DNA from: Mesorhabditis belari
Taxonomy: Eukaryota > Nematoda > Chromadorea > Rhabditida > Rhabditidae
Assembly (NCBI GenBank): GCA_958450365.1
Contig: CAUEEP010000742.1
Span: forward strand, 3,655,501-3,719,500
Length of the DNA stretch: 64,000 bases
Reading direction: 5' to 3'
Under the pieces are notes generated by a model that was given only the letters and a program-made list of their open reading frames with translations, made no database searches and was not told where the DNA came from. This document shows, one piece after another, positions 55,501 to 64,000 of this stretch. A program made the position numbers and the translations under genes. How positions within the stretch are numbered: position 1 is the stretch's first letter; the number at the start of each line of letters is the position of its first letter.

Positions 55501-58500
55501 GTTAATTGCAATTCTCAACTTAAGGATCATCACTACCCTTGTAACTTTTAAATAATATTGAAATAAAGCCGAAAATTTCAACCGACCGCAACAGGAAGCC
55601 ATTGCCATCCATGACCGGTGATCGCATTTGATACAGCATAGCAAATTCCCTGTTAGAAAGATTTTAAATGTTTATAAATGGTAAATAAGGAAATTATTTA
55701 GATAAATGAAATCTGTAAATAATAATTATAAATGGCTGCAAAGAATTCTGTGAAATTACCTTATGTGAAACGAGGCAAGCCGCAAAAAGTCCCCACGATC
55801 CTCCACCAGCGTGTACAGCAAACGCTTCAAGTGGATCATCGATTTCCCATCAAAAAAAAAATTAAAATTAAATCTTTCAAGTTAAATAATATCAGTTTAT
55901 AACTAATATTTTTATTTTATTTTCAATTTACTCGATCATTTTGTTGCTTAACGCCATGTAGACGAATCCTGAGCCAATTCCCGTAAACACAGCCGCCCAT
56001 GGTTCCATCTGATTGCACGAGGCACAACCAGATACCATTCCTAATTGAAAGTTTGTTTTTAGATTTGTTTTTCAATTTGTTTTTAAATTTGTTCTTAGAT
56101 TTGTTTTTAGATTTGTTTTTAGATTTGTTCTTAGATTTGTTTTTCAATTTGTTTTTAGATTTGTTCTTAGATTTGTTCTTAGATTTGTTCTTAGATTTGT
56201 TCTTAGATTTGTTTTTAAATTTGTTTTTCAATTTGTTTTTCAATTTGTTTTTCAATTTGTTTTTCAATTTGTTTTTCAATTTGTTTTTCAATTTGTTTTT
56301 CAATTTGTTCTTAGATTTGTTCTTAGATTTCTTTTTAAGTTTGTCTTCAAATTTGTTACAAAGATTTTCCATTTAGAACCTGCTAAACATGCGTTGATCG
56401 TGAAAAGAAGCGTCAATTTCCCTTTCATTTTGTAGTGAACGATGAGACAAGTGAAAGCGGCCATTGTACCGGATAACATTGTGTTCACCATGGCTCGTGA
56501 AACGATTTTCCCGATTCCCGGAGCAGTGATTGAACCGGTTGAGCCTAAGACTTGGATTTGATCATATTTTTAGGTAAAGATCACCTCCATTAAAAGCCAA
56601 GAAGCCGAACATGAGGATGAAGCCGCCCAGCGAAGCAAACTGGAAGCAAGAGCTTTATCTTGAAAGCTTTATCTCTAACAATTGCTACCACAAATCGTAA
56701 TTACTTAAATTTCATAAGCAATATGTTGATTCAAATTCAGGATATAATAATTTACAATATGAAGCCAGTTTGAATGGATCTTGCTGTACCTTTCGTTGCC
56801 ACTAAAGTTGCCAAGGAAAAGCACAGTTGCCACTAATTTCGATACCATGAACCTATCATGAAACTACTGTTAAAACTCTAATAGAACAAACGCTTAGTTA
56901 TAAATTTAATCTAGAAAAATAGGGGAATTTCTTTGAGCTATTGAATAAATTTTTATCTTTAACCAGCGCTTAGAAAACAATGATTGAAAAGTAGCAAAAA
57001 AATGCCGATTTTTGCCATTTTTTAGTCATCTTTTTCTAATCCCTGGTCAATGCTAAAAATATGTTTTATATCTCAAAAAATTACCCATTCTCTCTACTTT
57101 AATTTGATGCTAAAACTCGTGGAAACAAGCGTGCTGGTGTCAAGTTATGAGCCTTTGTTTGAGAGTAAATTTAGACTATGCGACGCTTCTGTAGGGGCCG
57201 TTGTATTAAAGTTTTTACGGTAAATTTTACGGTTTTTCAAGCGAAATTCAGTTCAATGCTTACTTGTTAGAACTTATATTTAGGAATTTTTATTGGTTTT
57301 CTATCTTTTTCGGCCAATTTCAGTTTCATTTCGTCTCTCACCGGCACAGAATGTCCTTTGATCTCTCCAGACACTTCCCCGCTATCATCCGGAAATCGCC
57401 CGATTCTTGGTCCCATAATATAAGCTGCAATGAATGAGATTGTCCCACCGCACAGGTGAACAACTCCAGAACCAGCAAAATCCTAGAAAAGATTTCAATT
57501 TCTCCAAAACAAAAGGAAACTTTCCTACCAAATACTCAGTTTTCTCTTGATCGGAAATCCAAAACCCTTGCGCCATCCAGCCCGATTCGTGCCATCCCCA
57601 ATGTGTCAAAATTGGATAAACGACAGCTAAATCGCGTTTTTCTTTGAGAAACTCAAACCTTATACCGGAGATCGAGCAACAGTAAACGATATAGGCAACG
57701 ATTTCGCATCTTTCCGCGACCGCTCCTGAATTTAAGAAGCTTTTGTGCTTTCTGAAGCTACCAATAATAAACTTTGATTCTAAGGGTTTTCTGTGATGGG
57801 GAATCCAAATTGTCGTTAGTTTTGACTACTGAAGCCACCAAAAGAGCTCGTCAAAACGGTGCCGTGAACAAACAACAACAAACAAACTCAAGAAAAAAAA
57901 CAGTTAATATCTTTTTTTGTTTTAGGGAGCCACTTCTCATCATCTTGGACAAAACTTCTCAAAAATGTTCGAAAAAATGTTCGAAATCTCTTTCGAGGAT
58001 CCAAGTGGTAGTCGACAAAAGGTTTTCTATTAAATTTTTCAATGTTATCTTTTTCGTTAGGTTTGGCAAAATTCTTGGGGACTCTCGACAAGAAGTAAGT
58101 AGTGCACCCCGGCGAACCGAGTTGGTGAATATTTTACGGTTTCCAAGCTTTCGCAGAAGCTCAACACTCTAATCCCTCGCAAGATCTCATCGTCAGCTAC
58201 ATTTTCCGACCCCACATCAATGGGTTCTGATAAGCGGTTCTCGAGATTTCGAGGGATTTAGGCGAAGCTTAGGGTGCACTACTATTAGAGAGAATAGGGC
58301 ATTAGCCTATTGCATTTTAATGTCTCGTTTTTTGCTTAAATGTTTAAACTTTGATTTTCTCTTCTTTAAAAAGTGTTCAATAAACGTTCTTTCAATTTTC
58401 AATTCATTTTCATTGACTCCTGCTTCACTTTTAAGCTTAAACTTCAAAAAGTTTTAAACCAAAGTATGCTTGAATCATTGATCGATCTTTCTAATTGATT

Positions 58501-61500
58501 GGTGTGAAGCGAAAAGAACATCAAAAGGTTGCAATAGGCTAATACCGTATTCTCTAATAGTAATGTACCCGGCCGAGCCGAGTTGGTGACTATTTTACGG
58601 TTTCCAAGCTTTTGCAGAAGCTCAACACTCGAATCCCCCACTAGATCTCATCGTCAGCTACATTTTCCGACCCCACATCAATAGGTTCTGATAAGCGGTT
58701 CTCGAGATTTCGAGGGATTTAGGCGAAGCTTAGGGTGCACTACTATTAGAGAGAATGCGGTAAAGGGGGACGACTGTACCTGCAACAATGGTGGCTGCTG
58801 TGGCTGCAAAAACGTATTGAAAGAAGAATCTGAAAATTTTATTGAAAATATTATTGCATTTTTCTGAATCAGGCAAGTCTAGGGTTAGAGTGTGTGACCT
58901 GGGTCTGGCTTTATTAAAGACCTGGCCTGAGTATATGTTCGGTTAAAACATCCGTGACCAGAGATACTTACCGTAATACCTGTAATAGTAGCGCCCCTTC
59001 CCATAATGTCTAGAGTGTGTCCCTTTCAAATAATAGTGCAAGAGAGAAAACAACATTGAGTGAGTCTTTTTTAAAAATAAGAACATATGCCTTTGTTTTA
59101 TATTTAGCCAAGTTCTGTTTTGTATTGTTTTGTATTGTTTTGTATTGTTTTGTATTGTTTTGAATTGTTTTCTATTTTGTATTGTTTTCTATTGTTTTCG
59201 ATTGTTTTCTATTTTGTATGGTTTTCTATTGTTTTCTATTGTTTTCGATTGTTTTCGATTGTTTTCTATTTTGTATTGTTTTGTATTGTTTTCTACTTTG
59301 TATTGTTTTCTATTGTTTTCTATTGTTTCTATTTTGTATTGTTTTCTATTGTTTTCGATTGTTTTCTATTTTGTATGGTTTGCTATTGTTTTCTATTGTT
59401 TTCGATTGTTTTCGATTGTTTTCTATTTTGTATTGTTTTGTATTGTTTTCTACTTTGTATTGTTTTCTATTGTTTTCTATTGATTTCTATTTTGTATTGT
59501 TTTTGATTGTTTTCTATTTTGTATTGTTTTGTATGGTTTTCTATTGTTTTCTATTGTTTTCTATTTTGCACTATTACTTGAGAGAAGCACAGTCTAATAA
59601 TGATGTACAGTAGTCGTTAAAGTAAATCATTCTATCGAAAGTGCCCAGTTCTTTCTAAAGTAAATTGTTAGTACCAAAAAAAAGCGCTATCTTTTTGATA
59701 TGATTTAAAGCGCGCGAAGAATTAAGCGTCAAAAAATTGTGTGTTAAACTAGGCGACTCTACGGGGCGGGCGGCGCTACTATTACAGGTATTACGGTATT
59801 CATTTCTTAGTGTAATACTTGATTCAATTGGTTTTTTTTGTTCTAAAACTTCTACAACTACAGCTACAGCTAAAACTCTTATCTTTTCAATCAATCTAAA
59901 ACATCGATTTCCTGAATGAACAACATGTTTTCAAAGATTTCAAAGATTTCGATTTTTTTGATCCGATTTTAGGATCGTTTCGCTCTCTCGATTTTTTCTT
60001 CCAAATCGCATGTACTCAACAAAGATTTATTACCATTCTTTCCCCTGTCAAAATCCTCTTTTCAATTTTTACAACCCTTCTTTTTTTCATTTTTTTCGAT
60101 CAACCGATCAAGAATGAGATCAAAAAGGGATCAAAAAGTTGGCGGGAGATGATCAAAGTACGATTTTCTTAGTTCAGCAACTTAAATTCTTTATTAACAT
60201 AAAGAATTTAACATAAAGAATTTAGCATAAAGAGCTCACTTTGTTGAACTCACTTTGTGTAATCATTTGTGCCGACGAGGAAGAATTCGGATTGTCCAAA
60301 GAGATGCTCGAGAAAACCCTCACCCGGCCCGTACGCTAAACCCCAACCGCAAGTCCAATAGCACACAAGAGCGAATACTAAAGATGAAATAAAAAAAAAC
60401 CTTCTCGTTTATGTTTATTTTCTTAAAACTTACACGAGTCGAGAACATTCTTGAAGATGATATTCGTCGTGTTCTTTGACCGCACCGCACCAGCTTCCAA
60501 AAAAGCAAAACCACACTGCATCACTGAAAGAGAAGTAAGGCATAAGACCCTATCCTGGCGCCAATGAATATGTCTCCCTGTAGCTTATTGGTAGAGTGTT
60601 CTGGCCTGTTAAGCGAGAGGTGGCGAGTTCGAATCCTTGCGCCGACTTATAAAAGCACCGACGTGAGTTTCAAGTAATGCTTTAACTCCTTAACCATAAG
60701 TTATTGATTTCGGAGCTTGGTTTGATTGTTTTCCATTTAAAACCTTTTAAAGATCTTGGTTTGCATTGAAAATTTAGTTAACTACCGTAAATACTGTAAT
60801 AGTACCCCACCCCCATAATGACGGTGCGGAGTGTTGCGTAGTCTAGCTTTGAACGAGATTTTTCTCGACACTGGTTTATGCTACAATGCGCGTTTAGTTA
60901 TCAAAAAATAGCTGAAATTCAGAGCTATTTTTTTTGTGAGCATTTATGAGCAAAGAGCATTGAAGTTTTCGAGCGGTTGCTTTAGAAAGCTCTTGATGCA
61001 CGATGGCTACTTTGTTCCCAGCTGGAATTAGTTAATTTAGATTGAATTTTTCATTCTACATGTCTTTAGATTAGGGTTTCTATCGACTAAACCATTTTCT
61101 AAAATTTGCCAACTTTTGAAAGTTAAGTAACGCTGCTTTTGTCAAGAAGAACCAACCGTAAATCCTGTAATTGTACCCCACCCCCATAATGACGGTGCGG
61201 AGTGTTGCGTAGTCTAGCTTTGAACGAGTTTTTCTCGACACTGGTTTATGCTACAATGCGCGCTTAGGTATCAGAAAATAGCTGAAATTCAAGGCTATTT
61301 TTTGATACCAAAGACGCATTTTTGAAAGTACGGGTGCTTTGCAAAAAATGAAATACTAAAAAACTTTTGCGACTACGTGACTGTACGAGGGGGGTGGGGT
61401 GCTATTACAGTATTTACGGTACTTGTAATGTATTACCTGTAATGTAATGTATTACCTGTAATTGTAATGTATTACCTGTAATGTAATGTATTACCTGTAA

Positions 61501-61908
61501 TGTAATGTATTACCTGTAATTGTAATGTATTACCTAATGACGGTGCGGAGCGTTGGGTAGTCTAGCTTTGAACCCGTTTTTCTCAACACTGGTTTATGCT
61601 ACAATGCGCGCTTAGGTATCAAAAAATAGCCCTGAATTTCAGCTATTTTTTGATACCAAAGACGCATTTTTTGAAAGTAAGGATGCTTTGCAAAAAATGA
61701 AATACTAAAAAGCTTTTGCGACTACGCGACTGTACGACGGGGGTGGGGTACTATTAAAGTATTTACGGTAACCTTTCAAAAACCCACAAAAAATAATGAG
61801 CGCCATTGTGCAGAGGAAGAAAGAGTCGATATTTTTCGATGTGTACTCTTTATAATCCTCAAATTCCTCCTTCAACGCCAACAATTGAAGGGTAAGATTT
61901 TGATCCAT
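52569..61908 (-). CDS. amt: AMT-type ammonium transporter
   Basis: Eighteen exons on the minus strand: 61908-61788, 60523-60434, 60377-60254, 58829-58780, 57725-57666, 57626-57529, 57482-57342, 56639-56585, 56544-56380, 56040-55932, 55850-55760, 55649-55587, 55028-54942, 54896-54831, 54757-54667, 54616-54582, 53755-53672, 52619-52569; 526 residues. Family landmarks in order: [40 protein letters not shown], the signature DFAGSGVVH with the first pore His (190), [39 protein letters not shown], and [15 protein letters not shown] with the second pore His (351), then a cytoplasmic tail. All junctions fit GT-AG except the acceptor of exon 11, which reads TTTTTTTG/ATGG. The last two exons are assigned from phase only and are less certain. 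Several introns carry private satellites. It moves NH3/NH4+ across membranes. Confidence 0.9.
53150..53575. repeat. Two tandem palindrome-like repeats in amt intron 17
   Basis: 53150-53355 and 53377-53575 are copies with inverted ends (GCCCCGCCCCTTTTCCCATT, TTTCTTGGTGTT and their complements). Probably a MITE in tandem. Confidence 0.7.
53938..54371. repeat. GGCTTTC/AGCTTTC heptamer satellite in amt intron 16
   Basis: About 62 units of 7 bases mixing GGCTTTC and AGCTTTC with rare GGCTGTC and GGCTCTC. It explains the 154-codon Ser/Ala/Phe/Leu frame on the + strand. Confidence 0.95.
55110..55445. repeat. Minisatellite of about 59 bp in amt intron 12
   Basis: Between five and six units carrying TTACTATCGAGGTTTGATTA and TCAACTCAAAGAAATCCTA variants. 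Confidence 0.9.
56045..56345. repeat. TTGTTTTTAGATTTG 15-bp satellite in amt intron 9
   Basis: About 20 units of TTTTTAGATTTGTTC type, with patches of TTTTTCAATTTG. It begins just before the acceptor of exon 10 and nearly fills the intron; K-N-K-S and F-L-D-L frames are by-products. Confidence 0.95.
58098..58762. mobile_element. Two MITE copies with AGTAGTGCACCC ends in amt intron 4
   Basis: 58098-58290 and 58543-58762 match each other and 39137-39351. The second ends 18 bases before exon 4 (58780) on the far side of its donor. Confidence 0.75.
58974..59797. mobile_element. Inverted-repeat element carrying a satellite in amt intron 3
   Basis: Ends TACCGTAATACCTGTAATAG and its complement at 59778-59797 enclose the TTGTATTGTTTT satellite (59105-59570). 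Confidence 0.65.
59105..59570. repeat. TATTGTTTTC-type repeat in amt intron 3
   Basis: Units of 9-10 bases (TTGTATTGTT, TTCTATTGTT, TTCGATTGTT) with a longer higher-order duplication of about 170 bases (59180-59350 against 59350-59500). Y-C-F-L-L-F frames are by-products. Confidence 0.9.
60571..60646 (+). other. tRNA-like sequence between amt exons 1 and 2
   Basis: TGTAGCTTATTGGTAGAGTG and GAGTTCGAATCC are placed as D- and T-arm; the loop CTGTTAA would read GTT (Asn). The anticodon stem has a mismatch and the acceptor ends do not pair fully, so a SINE head or pseudogene is preferred; it is related to 6845-6914. Confidence 0.5.
60783..61772. mobile_element. Cluster of MITE copies in amt intron 1
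   Basis: Three partial copies of one element: from TACCGTAAATACTGTAATAG at 60783, again at about 61150-61422, and 61535-61772 ending AGTATTTACGGTA. Shared blocks: CCCCACCCCCATAATGACGG, GTTGCGTAGTCTAGCTTTGA and GGTTTATGCTACAATGCGCG. An 18-base repeat TTACCTGTAATGTAATGTA lies at 61420-61535. Confidence 0.75.
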
Positions 61909-62376
61909 TACTAGAAAAACTCTAATAATACATTAACTTAAGAAAAGTTAAAGTTTACGGGAAAAAAAAACTCAAAATTTTGATCGAAACAACTTTTTGA
62001 AAGCCTTTTTATAGGTTTTATGTTCATCGAGTTCAAAAAGAGACAGTAAAATAAGAAAAAAAAAATGCGAAAAGAGATTTTGTTCAATAGGAAAATTTGT
62101 CATAAAATCCTTGTCGAGGTCATTGGAAAGGAAAAAAAAGGGGAACGGATATGGAGAGTATTGGGGAAAACGAGGGTTGCAACTCAAAGAATGAATGGGT
62201 TATCTTGTGATTTTGATGCTTTAGAATTTGAAGTCCGGATTGTCTTCTGTTTCAACTAGCACAACTGACTATGAACTCAAAACCGGAAAGCGCTAGAGTA
62301 GGTCTTCTTTAATGTCGTTTTCTATTAGGTTTGAGAGATTACCGCAATCTATCTCTTAACTTGATAGCTTGATAAC
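61909..62376. other. Upstream region of amt, nothing recognised
   Basis: No clear core promoter or trans-splice acceptor read for the minus strand, and no exon supported. Confidence 0.35.
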
Positions 62377-62440
62377 AAAGTAGACTTGAGCTATAGATTA
62401 CGGTAGCTATCTACCGTAATCTATAGCTCAAGTCTACTTT
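62377..62440. repeat. Perfect inverted repeat, 30-bp arms, 4-bp loop
   Basis: AAAGTAGACTTGAGCTATAG... is followed, after CTAT, by its exact complement. A stable hairpin or cruciform could form. It lies between the amt start and the SINE array. Confidence 0.95.
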
Positions 62441-62479
62441 TGTGGCATTCTATGAGAGTCACACTTAAAGATAAGGTTA

Positions 62480-63141
62480 GAAAACGAAAGGCAAATCCTC
62501 TAGTAAGTAGGTTAAATTGTACAGAGTTGGAAATAGGATCAAAAAGCTTGGGCGCTGCCAGGGGTCGAACCCGCGACCCTCCGTCTACCTGGCAACTATG
62601 CTAACCATTCGACCACAACGCACTTGATCTCTCGGACTCCAGAGGGGGTTAACTACCCTCCTCTCTGGACGAGACGGTTCCACACGATTTATAGGCCTGG
62701 GCTGCGCTAGAAACTATGTATGAAGACCTTAGCAAGCATTGCAGAGCCTAACCTTCGTAGCCAGTTGGAACTAGGGCAGATCAAAAATTTGTGCGCCACT
62801 AGGACTCGACCCTAGATCTTTCGCCTATGGGGCAATTGTGCTAACCATTCGACCACAACGCACCTAATCTCCCTCACTCCAGAGGGAGTTAACTACCCTC
62901 CTCTCTGGACGAGACGGTTCCACACGATTCATAGGCCTGGGCTGCGCTCGAAACTAGGTATGAAGGACCTTAGCCACCATTGCAGAGCCCATGCCTTCCG
63001 CGTTCGCTAGTTGAAACTAGGATAGGTCAAAAACTTGTGCGCCGCCGGCACTCGAACCCGCGACCTTTCGCTTACCGGGCAAATGTGCTAACCATTACAC
63101 CACAACGCAGTCGATCTCCCTTACTCCAGAGGGAGTTAACT
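62480..63141 (-). mobile_element. tRNA-derived SINE-like tandem array, right copy
   Basis: Three units of about 245 bases on the minus strand, each with a tRNA-like head (about 63112-63040, 62868-62800, 62626-62555) and each joined at GTTAACTCCCTCTGGAGT-like sequence. In the first head the acceptor TGCGTTG/CGGCGCA and the anticodon stem TTTGC/GCGAA pair, with loop CCGGTAA; the T-arm is damaged. The distal end (GGATTTGCCTTTCG) matches the left array at 784-1215. Confidence 0.75.
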
Positions 63142-64000
63142 ACAGCAAAAACTCAAAACTTTGATTCAAAAAACTTTTTCTGAAGTTTTTTTAATGGTTC
63201 CATGTTCATCGAGTTCAAAAGGAATCAGTAAAAATCGAATTCGAATGCAGAAATCGAGTGCTCTCCTTTTTTGGTCAATGTATTTTTCTATAAATCGCTT
63301 ATTAGGCTCTTCAGAAAGTGTTTATGGCTTAATTTTCATCTTTTTAAGTCGATTTTGGTTCACTTTCGAGCAAATTCGAGCGTGAAAACCTCTACGAAGA
63401 AATTGGCTGAATGAATTTCTCGGAAAATTTCGCTATATACAGGACTTTTTATGCTTTATGCTCTATCTTTGATCTATTTACACGAAGCTAGATTTTCTTA
63501 GCTAAAATGTGTCTGAAGCGCCTCATTTTCCGTTACTTTCTAACTTTTTTTTGCTCTATCTATCGCCCTTTTTGACTACCCGACTTTATGCTTCCAAAAA
63601 AATTCAAAAATAAACCATTTTAAATCTGTTTTAATGTTATTTTAAAGAAATATAATTGGCTTTTTTAATGAAACAAACAAAAGTTGAATTGATGAATTTG
63701 TGAATTGATTTTAAACGGAATTACAAAGGGGCAAAGACTTTCTAAACAGCCTAAAAACCTCTACCGTCATCAAATTGCATTAAAACCGACACAAAGTTAA
63801 GTTTCTTTTTGGCGTCACTTTTCCTTTATTAATGTAAAATATTTGCTTAATCAATTAGCTTTTATTCGCATCAATTTACAACAATATCTTGTCGATAATA
63901 TTCTCGTATCGCATGGTTGTAGAAACACGATTTAATCGTCTCAAAGTGCGGTAAACATTTGAGATGAGACGGACTGATTTTATCAAAAGAAAGCTCTTCC
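63142..64000. other. Intergenic with a 440-bp dispersed repeat
   Basis: 63265-63710 matches 32826-33270. The last 290 bases show nothing recognisable. Confidence 0.55.

Noticed and set aside
59120..59613. 117-143 codon Y-C-F-L-rich frames
   Set aside because: Repeat of 9-10 bp inside amt intron 3; hydrophobic appearance comes from T-rich DNA.

Overview
The window reads as a repeat-rich, AT-rich nematode nuclear contig, most likely rhabditid-like; I cannot name the species. The reasons are many-exon genes with TTTCAG-type acceptors, nematode-style secreted aspartic proteases, a worm-type ammonium transporter, maT/mariner-type transposons, and AG acceptors directly before start codons that look like trans-splice sites. 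Genes were rebuilt by hand from splice signals, reading phase and alignment between paralogs, because almost every real exon is too short to stand out as an open frame.

Layout. 1-18.7 kb: no gene I can support; fold-back elements, a tRNA-derived SINE array, dispersed repeats and about a dozen tandem repeats. 18.8-28.0 kb (+): two tandem aspartic protease genes, asp-A with one in-frame stop and asp-B with two odd splice donors, with transposon debris in their introns. 28.0-31.1 kb: a composite inverted-repeat element enclosing a nearly intact 1,288-bp DD37D transposon. 34.3-37.7 kb (+): a multi-pass membrane protein of nine exons, with a perfect 48-bp palindrome directly after its stop codon. 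38.1-39.6 kb: an aspartic protease 3' fragment split by a mariner element, and an orphan astacin-like exon. 40.7-41.1 kb (+): a possible small gene. 41.5-44.6 kb (+): the intact aspartic protease asp-C. 46.6-52.2 kb (-): two related small secreted cysteine-rich protein genes (crp1, crp2; my labels). 52.6-61.9 kb (-): an 18-exon AMT-type ammonium transporter with several introns swollen by private satellites. 62.4-64 kb: a second copy of the SINE array and dispersed repeats.

Function. The aspartic proteases look like secreted, probably digestive or lysosomal, enzymes. The ammonium transporter keeps both pore histidines. The strongest candidates for something undescribed are the two cysteine-rich secreted proteins, which share a cysteine pattern, a four-exon phase-0 structure and strand, and which show exon duplication. 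The long open frames at 4.2, 9.2-9.8, 20.2, 48.5-49.5, 53.9, 56 and 59 kb are translations of tandem repeats and are not called as genes. All exon boundaries are inferred and no transcript evidence was available.
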